A DNA stretch of 64,000 bases, taken from Lanius collurio. Its lineage: Eukaryota > Chordata > Aves > Passeriformes > Laniidae. The first letter of the stretch is position 1. Each line of letters begins with the position of its first letter. Positions 39,743 through 52,355 of this stretch are shown here, piece by piece. Where the stretch lies: contig JACBWW010000039.1 of the NCBI GenBank assembly GCA_020086605.1, positions 4,845,798-4,909,797 of the forward strand, in the 5' to 3' direction. Both the position numbers and the translations under genes were made by a program. Below the pieces are notes generated by a model. The model made no database searches and was not told the origin of the DNA. It was given only the letters and a program-made list of their open reading frames with translations.

Positions 39743-42700
39743 GTCCCATCTGGGGCTCCCAGATCTTCTCTGCACCTCCTTCTCCAAGTCCTTTCCCAGC
39801 TGGATAACACTCCAGCATGATCCATGCAGCAAGGGATGTGTGTGTGCTGTGCTCTGGCAGCAGGTCAGGGAGACAGTGGCGTTTTGTACCCTGACTCAAG
39901 CCCACACATTCCAAGGATTGCCTGCTCTGCTATTAATAAAGCTAAAAGTGAGTTATCACTGAGCCAGCACAGCGCAGAAGCATCACTGGTGCTCTCCATG
40001 AAGGCAGTTTTGTAAGTCCATTAATTCATTCCAGCGAGATATCATCCACCCCTGTTCACACAGAGCGACAGAGGATCCCTTTGACTCAATCCAATAAAGC
40101 AGCCACCAATTTAACACCACTTTTGGCAGAGGAGAAATGCATTTCTGTACATGCCTACTTAACAGCCAAGGCCTGCTGAAGCTTCTCTGCTGCAAGACAC
40201 CTCTATTACTGCCACGCTGAGCTTAAAATCAGCTGAGAAAATATGTTACACCCTGGAGAACTTTATTTAAACACGGCCCTAGCTGTGGCTACAGACAGAA
40301 ATGCAAACAGAGGGGACATCACCAGACTGGCACTATTTTCAAGGGGCCCTCCTCCTGCAAATCCCTGCCTCCTGACACAGCTGGTTAGGGAGCCCTGAGA
40401 AACAGGAAGCACAATCACTCCTGTTTTCTAAGAAAAGCAAAGCAGGAGATGCTTCCATCATCTGAGAGAATATCCAGGGCAGTAAAGAACCTCGTTCCAC
40501 TCCACACCTTAACCACTGACTGACAGCTGAACTCCTTGTGGAAGGGTGCAGAGGAGAGTAAGACCTCCCTGCTGATGTTTTCCCTCCAACAAGGCACTGG
40601 AGCAGCAGATGTACAGTGATGATGCACTGCTGGTCTCCTCTGACAAGTGCTGTTCTTTCAAATCCTCATTTTCCTTTGGTTTCCTCTTGCTTTTTCATTT
40701 GAAAGCTTCCGTCCTCGATGGCTCTGAAGGGTCTGAAAATTCAGGTGTCTGATGCTTAGACAGCTACAGGAGTTAGCAGACAGTCTGGAAAGGAACAAAG
40801 GGCTTAGAGAGGTTTGAACAGTTCCATCCATCCCAGTGAGGGGTTTAATCCTGGGGCACCATCACTGCTGGTGACAATTCCAGTCCTTACACAGGAGAGG
40901 AGATGGAAAGTTACCAGTTCCCATTATTTTCCTTTTTAATATCTTTATTATCCTTTTTACTTCCATGCCTGGGTGATGTTTGAAGACACCCCCACTATTT
41001 TGCCCCACCTAAAAGGAGCTCCATGAATAAAACTCGTACAAGAAGTGAGCTATGAATAAGGTGCTCACTGAAACATGGGAAACAGGGAATTTAAGTTAAC
41101 TCTGCAAACTGCTGGAGGGACCACTGCAGACCTCAGACATCACTTGGACACGACTTCCCCTGGCATGTGTTACTTTTCCAGCTTTTGCTTGCTCAGGCTG
41201 ACACCACTCCTGGACTCTGAACCTCCTCCTGCTGTGAGCACAGCGTTCAAAGTGTAATCCTCCCTTCCCAGGGCTGTCTCCAGAGCAGCAGCTCTCAGCA
41301 CTGACTGGAGGCAGGGAGTGCCAGGCTAAGATCCCCCTGCACAACCACCCAAGGCCTTCTGCACTCCTGCACAGCTCTCAGGAGGGCTGGGGAAAGCAGC
41401 CCAACCACACCAGCCCAATTCCTCACAGATCATTAGGTCCGTGGCAAAACAAGCAGAATTAATGTGTGGGAAATGAGATTAGTGCCCAGCTCTGCCCTGG
41501 CTCTGGCTGCTCGTGTCAGTGATGTGAAGGTGCTCCCACCAGAACGGGGTCTCTTAGAAAGCACACCCCATCACACGTGGCAAAACAAACTGTGGGTGAC
41601 ATCTCTGAGGTGCCTGGGAGCGTCTCTGGGGTTGAAAAGTCCTCAGGACTCTAACTGGGACTTTCAGCAGCAGCATTTGATCCATCTGACAGTCCCTTCC
41701 AGTGACATGGCCAGCTGGGGATTGTCCCACTGCCTTTGTGGGCCAGCAGCTTTTCATACCTGCACCTCTGTGTGCTCCTCTCGTGTGGTTTCAGGGTGTG
41801 TGGCACCACAGGTGCCTACAAGCAAACACAACCTGCTCTTGGTTGCTGTGACAGGAACCTGTTCTGTTCCTAGAAGTCATTTTGTGCTTCTTCCCATTTC
41901 AGTAGATGTCACTGCACAGCTCTCCTCTCCAATGTACTGCCAGCACTCCTCTTTTCAGACACAGAAGAGCAGATAAAGTGTCTGATTAAAAACAGATACA
42001 AAGGGCTAAACCCAGCTTGTGTAACGAGCAACTGGCAGAGATATTAAATGAAGACCTGGGGATTTTTTCCTCTGACACTTTCAATGGGCATTGGCATCAT
42101 GACCATCTACAGCTCCATAATTTCAAGCTCTGTGGGTGGTTTTACACATTTCCTTATAATTAGCTGTTAGCATTCTTGAACATTGTCCATTAAATTTTAT
42201 TACCCACAATCTAGTTTTCATAGAAGAACAGCAAAAATTACCATAAAAATATTATCCATGGAAGACATGTTACATGCATCATCACAAGGGAAAATTGTGA
42301 CTTTCCTCAAATTCCAAGCTGTTCCTAGACAGACTGCATGATTGATCAAAATACTGAGTCTGATCTTGCTTCTGTCACAAATCTAAAATTAATTCTTTGA
42401 CTCTTCAGGATTACCCTGCATCCCTGCTAGCTTAATTACATACAGGACTTAATTTGGATTCACCAAAAGTGTTCAGGTTGACGATTTCCTCAAAACCTAA
42501 TTTTTCATGTCTCTTTCTGAAACTACACTAAAGGAATGAGTTTGTATTTAGTAGCTAACTACCTCTAGTAGGTGCATGAAAAAAAACCTAACCAAGCCAA
42601 AACTAATTCTTCACTCTGATGAACAAAAGCCAAATTCTTTTCAACATACTGAGGTTATGTTCCCTGTGTTTTGAAGTGCCATGAAGGACCTGGTTTTTTG

Positions 42701-44810
42701 TTTAGTGTTACAGTAGTTGCAGCCTGTCTGTCTTTCCCCAGCTTCTTCAGCCTGTTCCTCTGAGATTCCCATCCCCATCTCATTAATTACCTTTGCTAGC
42801 ACAGCTCTCCAGTGAGAAGCCAGATTCAGCAGCAGCTTTCTGTCCTCTCCAGCACTCTGAGGAGCCCTTGCATTGTGTTTTCATAGCTGCATCTTGCTGC
42901 CAGTGACAACCTCTTTTCCATTCTGCCCACAATGCATTAGGCCAAATTTGCTATTTGCTTTTCCTCACCCACCTTTGGCCCAGGTCTGATCCTTCCTCCC
43001 AGAGCTGCAGCTCAGGTCCATCTTTACTGATTTCTGATCAAAGTGGAGTGGATTTTACCACCAGCAAGCACCTCTCAAGCACAAGCACTGCTCTCTCTGC
43101 AGAACAGAGCCCAACAGCCACGCTCTCCCCAGCTCTCACACAGGCAAGCGTGGAAAACTACAGACATCGTCCATGCCCTGATTTTGGGTACTGCAAAGTC
43201 AGCTGTTCACCTCTTTGGCTCTGTGGGAGCACAAGTACTTTCTTTCTCCCCACAGTGAGCCAGGGATGCTGCTGCCACTGCTCATCCTACAGATCCCAGG
43301 GCAAGGAACTCATCCACTCCTTTGTGAGCCCTTCTGCCTGCAAGAGGGGGTGCTCCAGCTGGGCAGCTCTTAAATGTCTCAGCTGAATCCTGTGCACTCA
43401 GGAATTTCTCCTAAAAGACATACCCAGAGTCTCCTGCAATTAACTCCTTCCCTGTCAGTTTAATAAGGATCCTCTATGAACAAATCCAAGCGTTTTGTGT
43501 TTGTTAGTAAATTGTCACTTGAACAGACAAATTGGCTTTTTCCCCCCACTGGTTTCCCCTGGATTTCCACGATGAAGAGGAGGAGGGCCAGAAACCATTT
43601 GGCTTTACCCAACTAATCATGGTGACTACAGCTCTCCTCTCTGTCCTGCTTCTGCTCCAAGCTCCACCTTAAAACCATTAAAGGTGCTCCTTGCTGCTGA
43701 CCCAACTGACCCTGGCATCACACCCTGCACCAGCCCCTGCTGTGTTTGCCCCCTCAGTCCTGCTCATCTCCTGCCCACACGCTCCTGCAGTGAGAAGATG
43801 GCACTGCAGTCCTTGTCCCATCCCCAAGGCCAGGCCTTGAAGCTCCAAGTGTCATTTATTCACAGCAATTTGGAGGGATTCCAAGTTGCAGATGCTTCTC
43901 TACCTCAAGTCTTTATTTTTCTTCCTGGTACTCTGGATTTTATTTCGTCCCTGAGGTGTCTCAGAACAGTCCACCCTCTCTCAGTCATGGATGATTTATT
44001 TTCCTTAGCAAAATCAAAATATTTTGCTAAGGGTATATTCTGTACCTTGAAATGGGTTTTGGTGGGATTTTTTTTTTTTTTTTTTAATGAGGATTATTAT
44101 CCAGTTTCCCTTTATTTGTACTTTGAGTTTTCTGTGGTGTTTTTAATGACAGCAGCACTCAAATTCACTCTGAATGTGCTGGGTCAGGTAAAGCAGTGTC
44201 CCACTTGTGAGATGCTCTCTGAAGCCAAAAACCTGCTCAGCAAATCATCCTGCCAGGCCCAAACCTCTGCTGACTTAGCCAGGAAACCTTCCAGGGGAGC
44301 TACAGGAGCGAGGGGTCTGGGTGAAAGAAGCTGGACTCCTCCAAGAATTCCCTTGTATTTCAGGAGAGCTCCTGAGGCCCCTTGTAAACCCTTAGCAGGA
44401 CAGCCCAGACTGTCACACCGTGACTGACAGCAAATGTCACTTGGCTGCCATTTCAGGTGGGAAAAAAATCAAATGCTGTCCCTATGTTTCCCACATTTCT
44501 TTCTGGACTTCAACTTTCTACAAAAGAAAACGAGGGGCAGCGACAGCTCTGGGGATGCTGCACTCGTGCCACAGTCTGATGTGCTCACAAACACACAGCA
44601 CTGCACCAGAAAATGCCACAGAAGGAGAGGGGAACTTTCAGCACACCTCAAGAATGCCCTTAATGCCTGGAAAAGGTGACAGCACTTACACACACACAGA
44701 CACACCCTCATCCATCCCTGGGGGGAAAAAAACCCAAGATTGTCCACTCTGGTTTGTGCAGTGTTGGACACAGCAGCAGCCACGGAGCCATCCAGCTGCC
44801 AGACCTGGTC

Positions 44811-44870
44811 CAGAGCAGCAGAGACACCTCTGTTGCAGAGCAGCAGAGACACCTCTGTTGCAGAGCAGCA
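44811..44870. repeat. 25-bp tandem repeat, about 2.4 copies
   Basis: The unit CAGAGCAGCAGAGACACCTC followed by TGTTG is present at 44811 and 44836, and a partial third copy begins at 44861. Copies are identical over the full units, which indicates a recent slippage event. Confidence 0.9.
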
Positions 44871-46007
44871 GGAGGTTTGCACTTGCTTAAGCTGATAAAT
44901 GCAAAGCCAAGGTGACTCCACTGGGTGGATTCCATTAGCATCGGGCTGCAAATCCTGAGGGCACCCGGCGGAGCCTGAGCAAGCAATATCAGCAACTGCA
45001 GCCCGACAAAAGCACCGGGAAACCCCTCCCTCCTCACACACGGACCGGGACAGCATCGCAGGGAGTGTTTGCAGCCTGCCGGGCTCAGGGCAAGGCACCG
45101 AACACACCCGAGGGACGAGGGGTCAATATTGCCTCGTAGAGATCCCTCCTGCATGATATTATTACTTTGCATTAACTTGAACAAAAATACCCAGGTTCTG
45201 GAAAGAGTGTCTCATTGTAACACCTGCGTGATTGGATGAATAAATCTGTTTTAATTAACTGCCTTTTTTATAGTAGGCTGTAACAAAATATTGTGAGGAA
45301 GTGAGAGGCTGATAGTTGGCTTTGAGATTTCAAATAACTCGCTCCTAATTAAGTCTGTATATATTTATATGTCATTGTAGAGCAAGAAAACACTTAGACC
45401 AATCCATTCTTTTAACTTCCTTGCCTGTTCTCTTTCCTAGCATTAGTTATTAATTTACTATGCTCTTCCTTCACATTGCTTCAGCCAGAGCAGAGCCAAG
45501 TTGTTTCAAATGCATTTTGTGCAGTCTGAACTTCACTTTGCTTATGTAGATCCACTTGTCTTGTGGAGTCCAGTGACAGAACTCCTAATTGCGTGGCTAA
45601 AACTGAAAAGAGGAGTCACTATCCTCGACTCCTTCCTGCTTCATTGCACTTGTGATGCCATTGACTAGACTCTCCAAATTAAAACTCTCCTCCAGCTCAG
45701 CAGGGAAGGTTTTGCAAAGCTTTGGGAGCACATCAAAGCATCTCTGTGCGCTGCTGCCCGTTTCATGTCCCACCAATGTGGTCTGTCACATGCTGCTGCT
45801 GAACTTCTTCACTTCTCAGCCTCAAAGCCTGCTAAGCTTTGAGTTAAGTCTGTTGTCACTCTCACTTTTGGGCTCTATCTCCCCTCCTCAGCACCCCAAA
45901 AACAGGAAAAGAGAACAACGAGGAGTATGTCTCTATCCACACATCACCAGTGCTGTGCTGGCCTTGGGGGTGTGTGCAGCCTTAGGGAGAGCTTTAAAAC
46001 CAAATAA

Positions 46008-46218
46008 AGCACAAACATGGACCAAAACAGGACCATCTCCTGGTGCCTTAAATATCTGTGTGCAGAAATAGGGTGTGGGGTGGCAGGAAACACTGAGGGA
46101 GCTCTGCAAGGGCAGAGCACAAACATGGACCAAAACAGGACCATCTCCTGGTGCCTTAAATATTTGTGTGCAGAAATAGGGTGTGGGGTGGCAGGAAACA
46201 CTGAGGGGGCTCTGCAAG
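46008..46218. repeat. 108-bp tandem duplication
   Basis: The segment starting AGCACAAACATGGACC at 46008 is repeated head to tail at 46116, with only about two or three differences over the copy (for example ATATCTGTG against ATATTTGTG). The period of 108 keeps reading frame, so long open frames with a repeated 36-residue block appear on both strands. No start, splice site or composition supports coding. Confidence 0.93.
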
Positions 46219-49200
46219 GACTGTTCTGACATTACCCTGGAGGGTGAAGATGCTCAGGTCGTGGCCTGTTCCTGGACTGTAACAAATACAAACAGGATTT
46301 ACTCTTGCCACAATCACACACTGCTGGGTTTTAATATTTCCTTTGAACTAAAAGCTGTACTTTTCTGCCCCATAAGGTCTCCCCAGCTGCCCAGACATGA
46401 AAGGCACTGTCAGCAGTGCTACAAACACATCCTGGCTGGTCTAATGCCTGCAGATGACTGGGTTTCCCCTGGGAACAGTCCATTACTTTGTAGCATCCAT
46501 CAGTTCCCAGGGATTCAAGCACTCCTGAAAAGTGCAGACTTTCTCCAAGCACCTACAAAAATGGAGATGCTCCAACTAAAAAATCTGGTATTCAAACATC
46601 CCTTGAGTCTCCAGCATCTCCACTGCACTGAGCTGGTCTATCTGGGACAGGAAAATTCCGCAGCCTGAGGAGGCTGTTTCCAGAGTTCATTTTTCAGGTG
46701 CAGGACATTCTCTTTAGTAGCAGCTCTTGATAATGATAATTGATCCATATGGATTAAATAAGAGTGTTGGATGGAAAACATTAGATTGGGCCTCTGGTTC
46801 CAAACCAAGATAAAAAAAGAATGAATTTAAATGAGGCATGAGTAGGTCTCCTTATGTGTTGGTTAATTTGGAAACAAACCAGTACTTTTGAGCAGCATCA
46901 GTTATCCATGATACTTATAAATGATCTTCCCTATAGAAGACTTCCCTTCCCCTGAAGAACTGCCCATACTTTTCCCTTTTTATATCTGAAGTCTCAATTC
47001 TTTATGACTCCAGTCCCCATTTAGTGCTCACGAAGGCATATTCTGTATGCTGAGATGATAAAAGATGAATAAAATGGGAATCCATCCATCACAAAATCAG
47101 CAGGATGGTGCCCCTCATGTATCCACATTTTTAGCAGCACACTGCTCATTTGCTTCTGAGCTAATAAACTGAACTCAGGGACAGCTTTGTGTGGCACAGC
47201 CTCAAGGAAGGCAGAAACCTGCCTTGGACTTCTCAATCTTGCACAATCACGGGTGTGCTGCTGTGCTTCTCTTTCCTTGCCTGTAAAATGGGTGGAAATG
47301 CTGCTAATCTATCCTAACTCCACGCTAAGAGGCTCAATCCATAAAGCCGATTTAAGCTGCAATATGGGCACAGTAATAATGCCATTAACATACTTCAGAT
47401 TTTCCAGAAGTGAACAAGAACTGAAAGCCTAATTTGATTTTTTTTTTTTTTTAACTCTGCATTTTCTTCATAATGCTTCAATATTTAAGCACAGGAACAT
47501 GCTCTGGACCAGCACTGAGTGCTGGGTGGATGCTCTCTCTGAGTGCCCCAGCTGTGCCCACTGAAGCCTGGTGATCCCTTGGAAAGGGAGAAAAGCCCAT
47601 CCTTAATGTGTGTAACAGCTCTCACCTTGCCAGTATGAGCAGAGGGCATCTGAAAAGGCTCTCAGGCTCAAGCATCAGTGTCTGGGTCAAACAGAACCAC
47701 ATCGTGTGGCTGCCCAAAATTTCTACAGGCATCATGGAAAATGAGAAACCAATCTACAAGCTGGCAAAAGCATGTTTGGCCAAACATCCAGGAACACCTG
47801 AGCCATTTGCAGAACCTGGATCAGGGTCTGAAATACCCATAAACAAGAAAAAATCCCCATGTAACCATGTTGTTGCTGTGAATAATCTGACAGCAGAGGT
47901 TTGACAGGTGTTTGTGGCCTTATCCCAGTTTAAATGTTGGAACAATCAGGCACAGGATCCTCTCACAGCCTAATAACCAGATTAAAGGGCTCTGAGAAGG
48001 GCTCTGCAGCAGGACTGCAGGAATCACACCTCTGTGACTGAGCAGCTCCATAGATCCCTGCACCTCAGCCTGTCACAGTGCAAAACAACACACTCAGCTT
48101 TTATCCACCCATCTCTAACTCCTTGCTTCCCAAGGGCTGAGCCTGAACTCCTGCCCAAACTTCTGGGCTGAGTCAGCCCCCATTCTGGGAGGGACAGAAG
48201 GATGCTTCTGAAGAGGTCACTGGCACGAGTCAGATGTCCCTGTCCTGCACACACCTCTGGTCACTGAGGGGAAGCTCTGAGGGCAGAAGCAGGAAAAAGT
48301 GTCTCTGATGGTGAAAAGCAAAGCCACAGAACAGCCCTGAACTGGCCTGCTCTGCACAGGTCAGTGACACAGGAGAGGGAGCCTTGTTTCCAGCTGATTT
48401 TTGCAGGAGAGAAAGATTAATCCCAAAATGTATGGGAAGGTCATGGCAGCAACATCGCTCTTTTATTACACCCCAAATGCTTCACCCTGCATTTTGGTGC
48501 TATCACCTAGCATGCTCCAAGAAAGAATAAAAATAAACTCTTCAGAGGACAGTGAGAACATCTGAAATAAAACATTATTCTTCATGCCCAGATCTATATT
48601 TTGCTAAAGTCAGAGGGATTTTTTTCATTTCCCACTGCTGCTTCTGTGCTCACAGAGGGGCCCTTCAGTTTCCACCAGCAATTCAACCCATAGCCAGGCC
48701 AAGGACTGGTGAGAAACAAGAGGCTGATTAGAGTCACAATTCCCTTCAGCCTGGGAAGAACTGGAAATTCTGAGAATTTAACTCAGCCTTGGACTGGAAA
48801 TGTCCCTGAGCAGGAACCAGGCAGAGCTAATAACTCTGACAAATCTGATCTTTATTCCCTACAGAAAGACCAGTGTTGGTGGCCTGAATCTCAGCCTCTC
48901 TTTGTCTTTCTCCAGCTCTCTGCTGAGAGATTTAACTGCCAGGCTCTTGGATTCTCTAGGTGCTCCTCTTTGCATAAATAATTAAAAACTTTGGGAGCTG
49001 GCTGCCTGTTATGCCTGAAGACTGGAGTGACGTACCAGGAATCTGTAAGATTTTTGTAGGATGAAACCACCCATTTTAACCATTCATGAGTACATTCAAA
49101 TCTTTGGCAAAATCAGAAGAGAACCCAGAAAGATCTGCTCATCTTTGTGCACCCTGACCCACTCAATAGGTGTACAGCCAGTATAGGTGAACTATTTTTG

Positions 49201-52158
49201 TCTGGAGATTGTCCAGAAACCCTTGCATGGAAAAGACTTCTAAAACACCTCTTCCTTTCATCCACTGCAGCATCCTGCATTTCTTTTCAGTCAAGCTGCT
49301 CTTCATCCTTCCTTTTCCCAAACTATTTCAGTCAGCCAGGGGTTCATGTGGCTCCTGTGGACAGCAATGGGTTTATTTTTGGGAGGGGTGCCTACCCTTC
49401 CCGATTCCATTTCGTGCCAGTAAGTGAAGTGATGGCTTGTTGACTGCTGATATTCCTACTCCTGTCTTTGACAGGCAAGGCTCCCACTCACCAGCTGCTC
49501 AGCCTGTTTGATTAGGTTACAGACAGGGTGCAGGGAAAGCTGCAGGAGATAATGTGGAAGTGAAGATGCTCTGGGGTGTGCGCAGGCGCGGCTTTGCAGG
49601 ACCACAACAAACCTCTCCCAGTTCCCAGAGTGATCCCAGCAGTGAGCTCCTGTGCACCTCAGCACCGAGCCCTGAGGGTGGGGAAGAAGTCAGGAGAGCT
49701 GGGAGGGTACCACCCCAACCTGGCATCAGTTCAAGATCCACAGAAACCCCCAGACAAACGTCGGAACATTTGCCCCAACACCCCATGAACACAGAGCTCC
49801 AGGCTCAAACAAAAATGTGCATTTTAAGGCAGAAGTTTAGACCTTGGTTTAGACCTTAAATCAGAGAAGCCTGGAGCCCTTTTCTCAGCTACAGAGCATC
49901 TCCCTGCCCCGGCCTGGGTTCAGCTTGTGCCCCTTAAATCCATGGCAGAGAGGAGGGACTCAGGGTCTGTCTGGAAGAGGAATGTGGTGCCTCTCTCCTC
50001 TCTGCATCCAAGGTGGCCATGGGGGATCAGCCAGGACCCCACAGGGGCTGCTCTCCCTGCTGAGGAACCAGGAGGTTGCTGGAGCACAGGGGTGTGTCTG
50101 GGCAGCCCTGTTCCCTCCAGCAGCCCCTGTGGAGCCACTGGGCACAGTCAGCCCCAGTATGGCCCTCACAGACTCTCCCAAGAAGAAAGTTAGTCTTTGT
50201 TTTCTTGCTGAAGAAATGGGATATTGCAGGAGAAGCAAACTTTTTAAAGATTCTCCAGAGGCTCAGTCTGCTCTTCCCAGATGAGGATCCCCTGATGGTA
50301 TTATACAGGACAGAAAGACCTGAGTAAAGGATTTTCACTATAGCCCCTGCAGGGACTTTGCATCTTTTGTTCAAGCATTCTTTGTGCTCTCCTGCCCTCT
50401 TCCATAGATCAGATTTTACTTCCTTTGTCCACATAACCTCTTCTTTTCAGTTAGAAAATCCCTCTCTTGCAGCAGATGCTTCTCTCTGAATCAGCCTTCC
50501 CAGCAGTTCCTCAGGGCCCCACCTCACAGCCCCCTGTCCATTCAGTCACTGACCATGTCCCTGCTTCCAACCTGACCTCACAGGAGAAATGGGCACTGAC
50601 ATCCTAGCAATCCTTCTTCCTCTTGTTCCTATTATGAACAGTTTTAGGGCATTAGGACAATTTTATAAACCTGGAAGTCTTTCCACCTGGAAACTTTCAA
50701 ATACCCCAATCCACATAACACAGAGATTTCCATTAACTGCAGCTCCAGGCTAAGTAAGAGATCAGCACCTCCATTTCATAATGCAGCACAAACCAGAAGG
50801 AACAGGACACAAAGACTGAAAGAGAGAGGAATTATTTCATCTTGTTGTCCCAGGCAGAGCCCTGAGCCCCAAATGTCTTCATCCTCTCACTGCTTTTGTC
50901 AGTAAGGCTTCACACAATAAAATTCTTGCAGCTTCCTATGTTAATCCATTAATGCCTCTGAGAGCAGGCTGAAATCTCTACCCTGGTTATCATTCTGGAA
51001 CCAAAATGCCCAATAAACACTTTTCCAGAGGCTCTATCCTTCCCTCTCAACTTTACTGAGCAGAAAGTGAATTGCTGTTTTAGCAAGCTGTGCATGTCAG
51101 AGCTGGGAAAACACAGAAATGGAATAAATCCATGGTCCTTCTATCCCAGGATGCCATCTGTGGGGATGGGCAGCAGTCTGGGTGCCCTTCTGCACTCTCC
51201 CTGCATCTGGCAATTCCAGAGAGCCAGAGGTTACACCCAGACCTGCATCTTTCCTATCCTCTCTCTGTGCGTTGTGAACTCGCCTCATGTTTTTCAACCT
51301 GCTTGTGCTTTTGCCCTCCACAGCATCCTGTGGTAATGAGCATTACAATTTAATTAGCAGACATGATAGGGAACCTATCTGACTCTATTCAGGTGCTTAA
51401 GCCAGTCTTGCCCAAACAGTGAATCAGACTGCTCTCTAAGGATGCAAAAAGGGATGCAGGACACGTGAGAGGGGCCAGGAAATTGCTTCAGTTCTCACTG
51501 GAACATGTTCACTGCACGTGAAGAAGGAGAGAGAGGGAGAGAAGAGAGAAGGGAGAAGGGAATAAGGACAAAGCAGCTTCCTGGCTTGAATCCAGAGACT
51601 GAGCTGAGAATAAATAATAATACGTGTCTAACGAGCTGACAGAAACAGCCATAATTCCCATTAGCAGAAGCCATCCTGCTGCCTAAGTCTCCTATCATGG
51701 CCACTGTGACCAACACGATATAAAACCTGTGCTCTAAAGAAAGTTAAAAAAGGAGAAAATGAGGACCCAAGTCTACCTGCTACTCATACACAGAGAGAAA
51801 TATTCCTCATGTCTCCAGTTCCTCCCCTTCCCAGCCATCACCTCACAGAAAACACTGCAAGGATGCCATACCTACAGCCACACTTCACTTATGGACTACC
51901 CACTGCTTTCCAAGGCAGGAAGTCTCAGCAAGAGCACAACTTTTATGTTGAAGAACTCCACACAACAGCACAGCATCCTCTTTACTATGATGGTAAAAGT
52001 GGCCAAACCACGAGGCAGGTTATCCAGCAGGGAGGCAGAGCACCAGGGAACTGCTCCTCATGCAGCAGCAGGAGGGGACCAGCCCCAGCTCTCCTCATTT
52101 CAACTCTGGATGCCAGCACATTTCTTGCTTCCCCAAGAGGGAACTTAACCTAACTTAC

Positions 52159-52355
52159 CCTGAAAACACACTGAAGCGGAATCGCTCCGACAGCTGAAAG
52201 GAATAACAACGCTGCCCCAGCTTTCCAGCCACTGCAGCTGCCTCACACAGGGACAGCTCCATCCTCCCTTGAGTCCTCACTGCACTGGGCCTGGCCATGC
52301 AAGAGGAGCTGGCTGGCAAGATGCTCTGGTGCAGTGATTTGTGCTTACTGGCCAT
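52159..52355 (-). other. Possible alternative non-coding or leader exon
   Basis: The minus strand has a near-perfect donor, AGG|GTAAGT (GT at 52158-52157), just before the end of a 66-codon open frame whose ATG at 52355 has a good context (GAGATGG). The peptide is not recognisable and no convincing acceptor or promoter was found upstream, only a weak TTTCCTGCCAAG. If spliced to the TRPC5 coding exon it could not extend the protein, because that exon has an in-frame stop before its ATG when entered in the channel frame. It may well be chance. Confidence 0.18.

Noticed and set aside
43684..44427. 247-codon open frame on the plus strand
   Set aside because: It crosses a long T run read as polyphenylalanine, has no recognisable domain or repeated family motif and no convincing splice sites; it fits chance in intronic DNA.
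46017..46229. Open frame with a repeated 36-residue block
   Set aside because: The repeat follows from a 108-bp DNA duplication, and both strands show equally long frames, which argues against coding.
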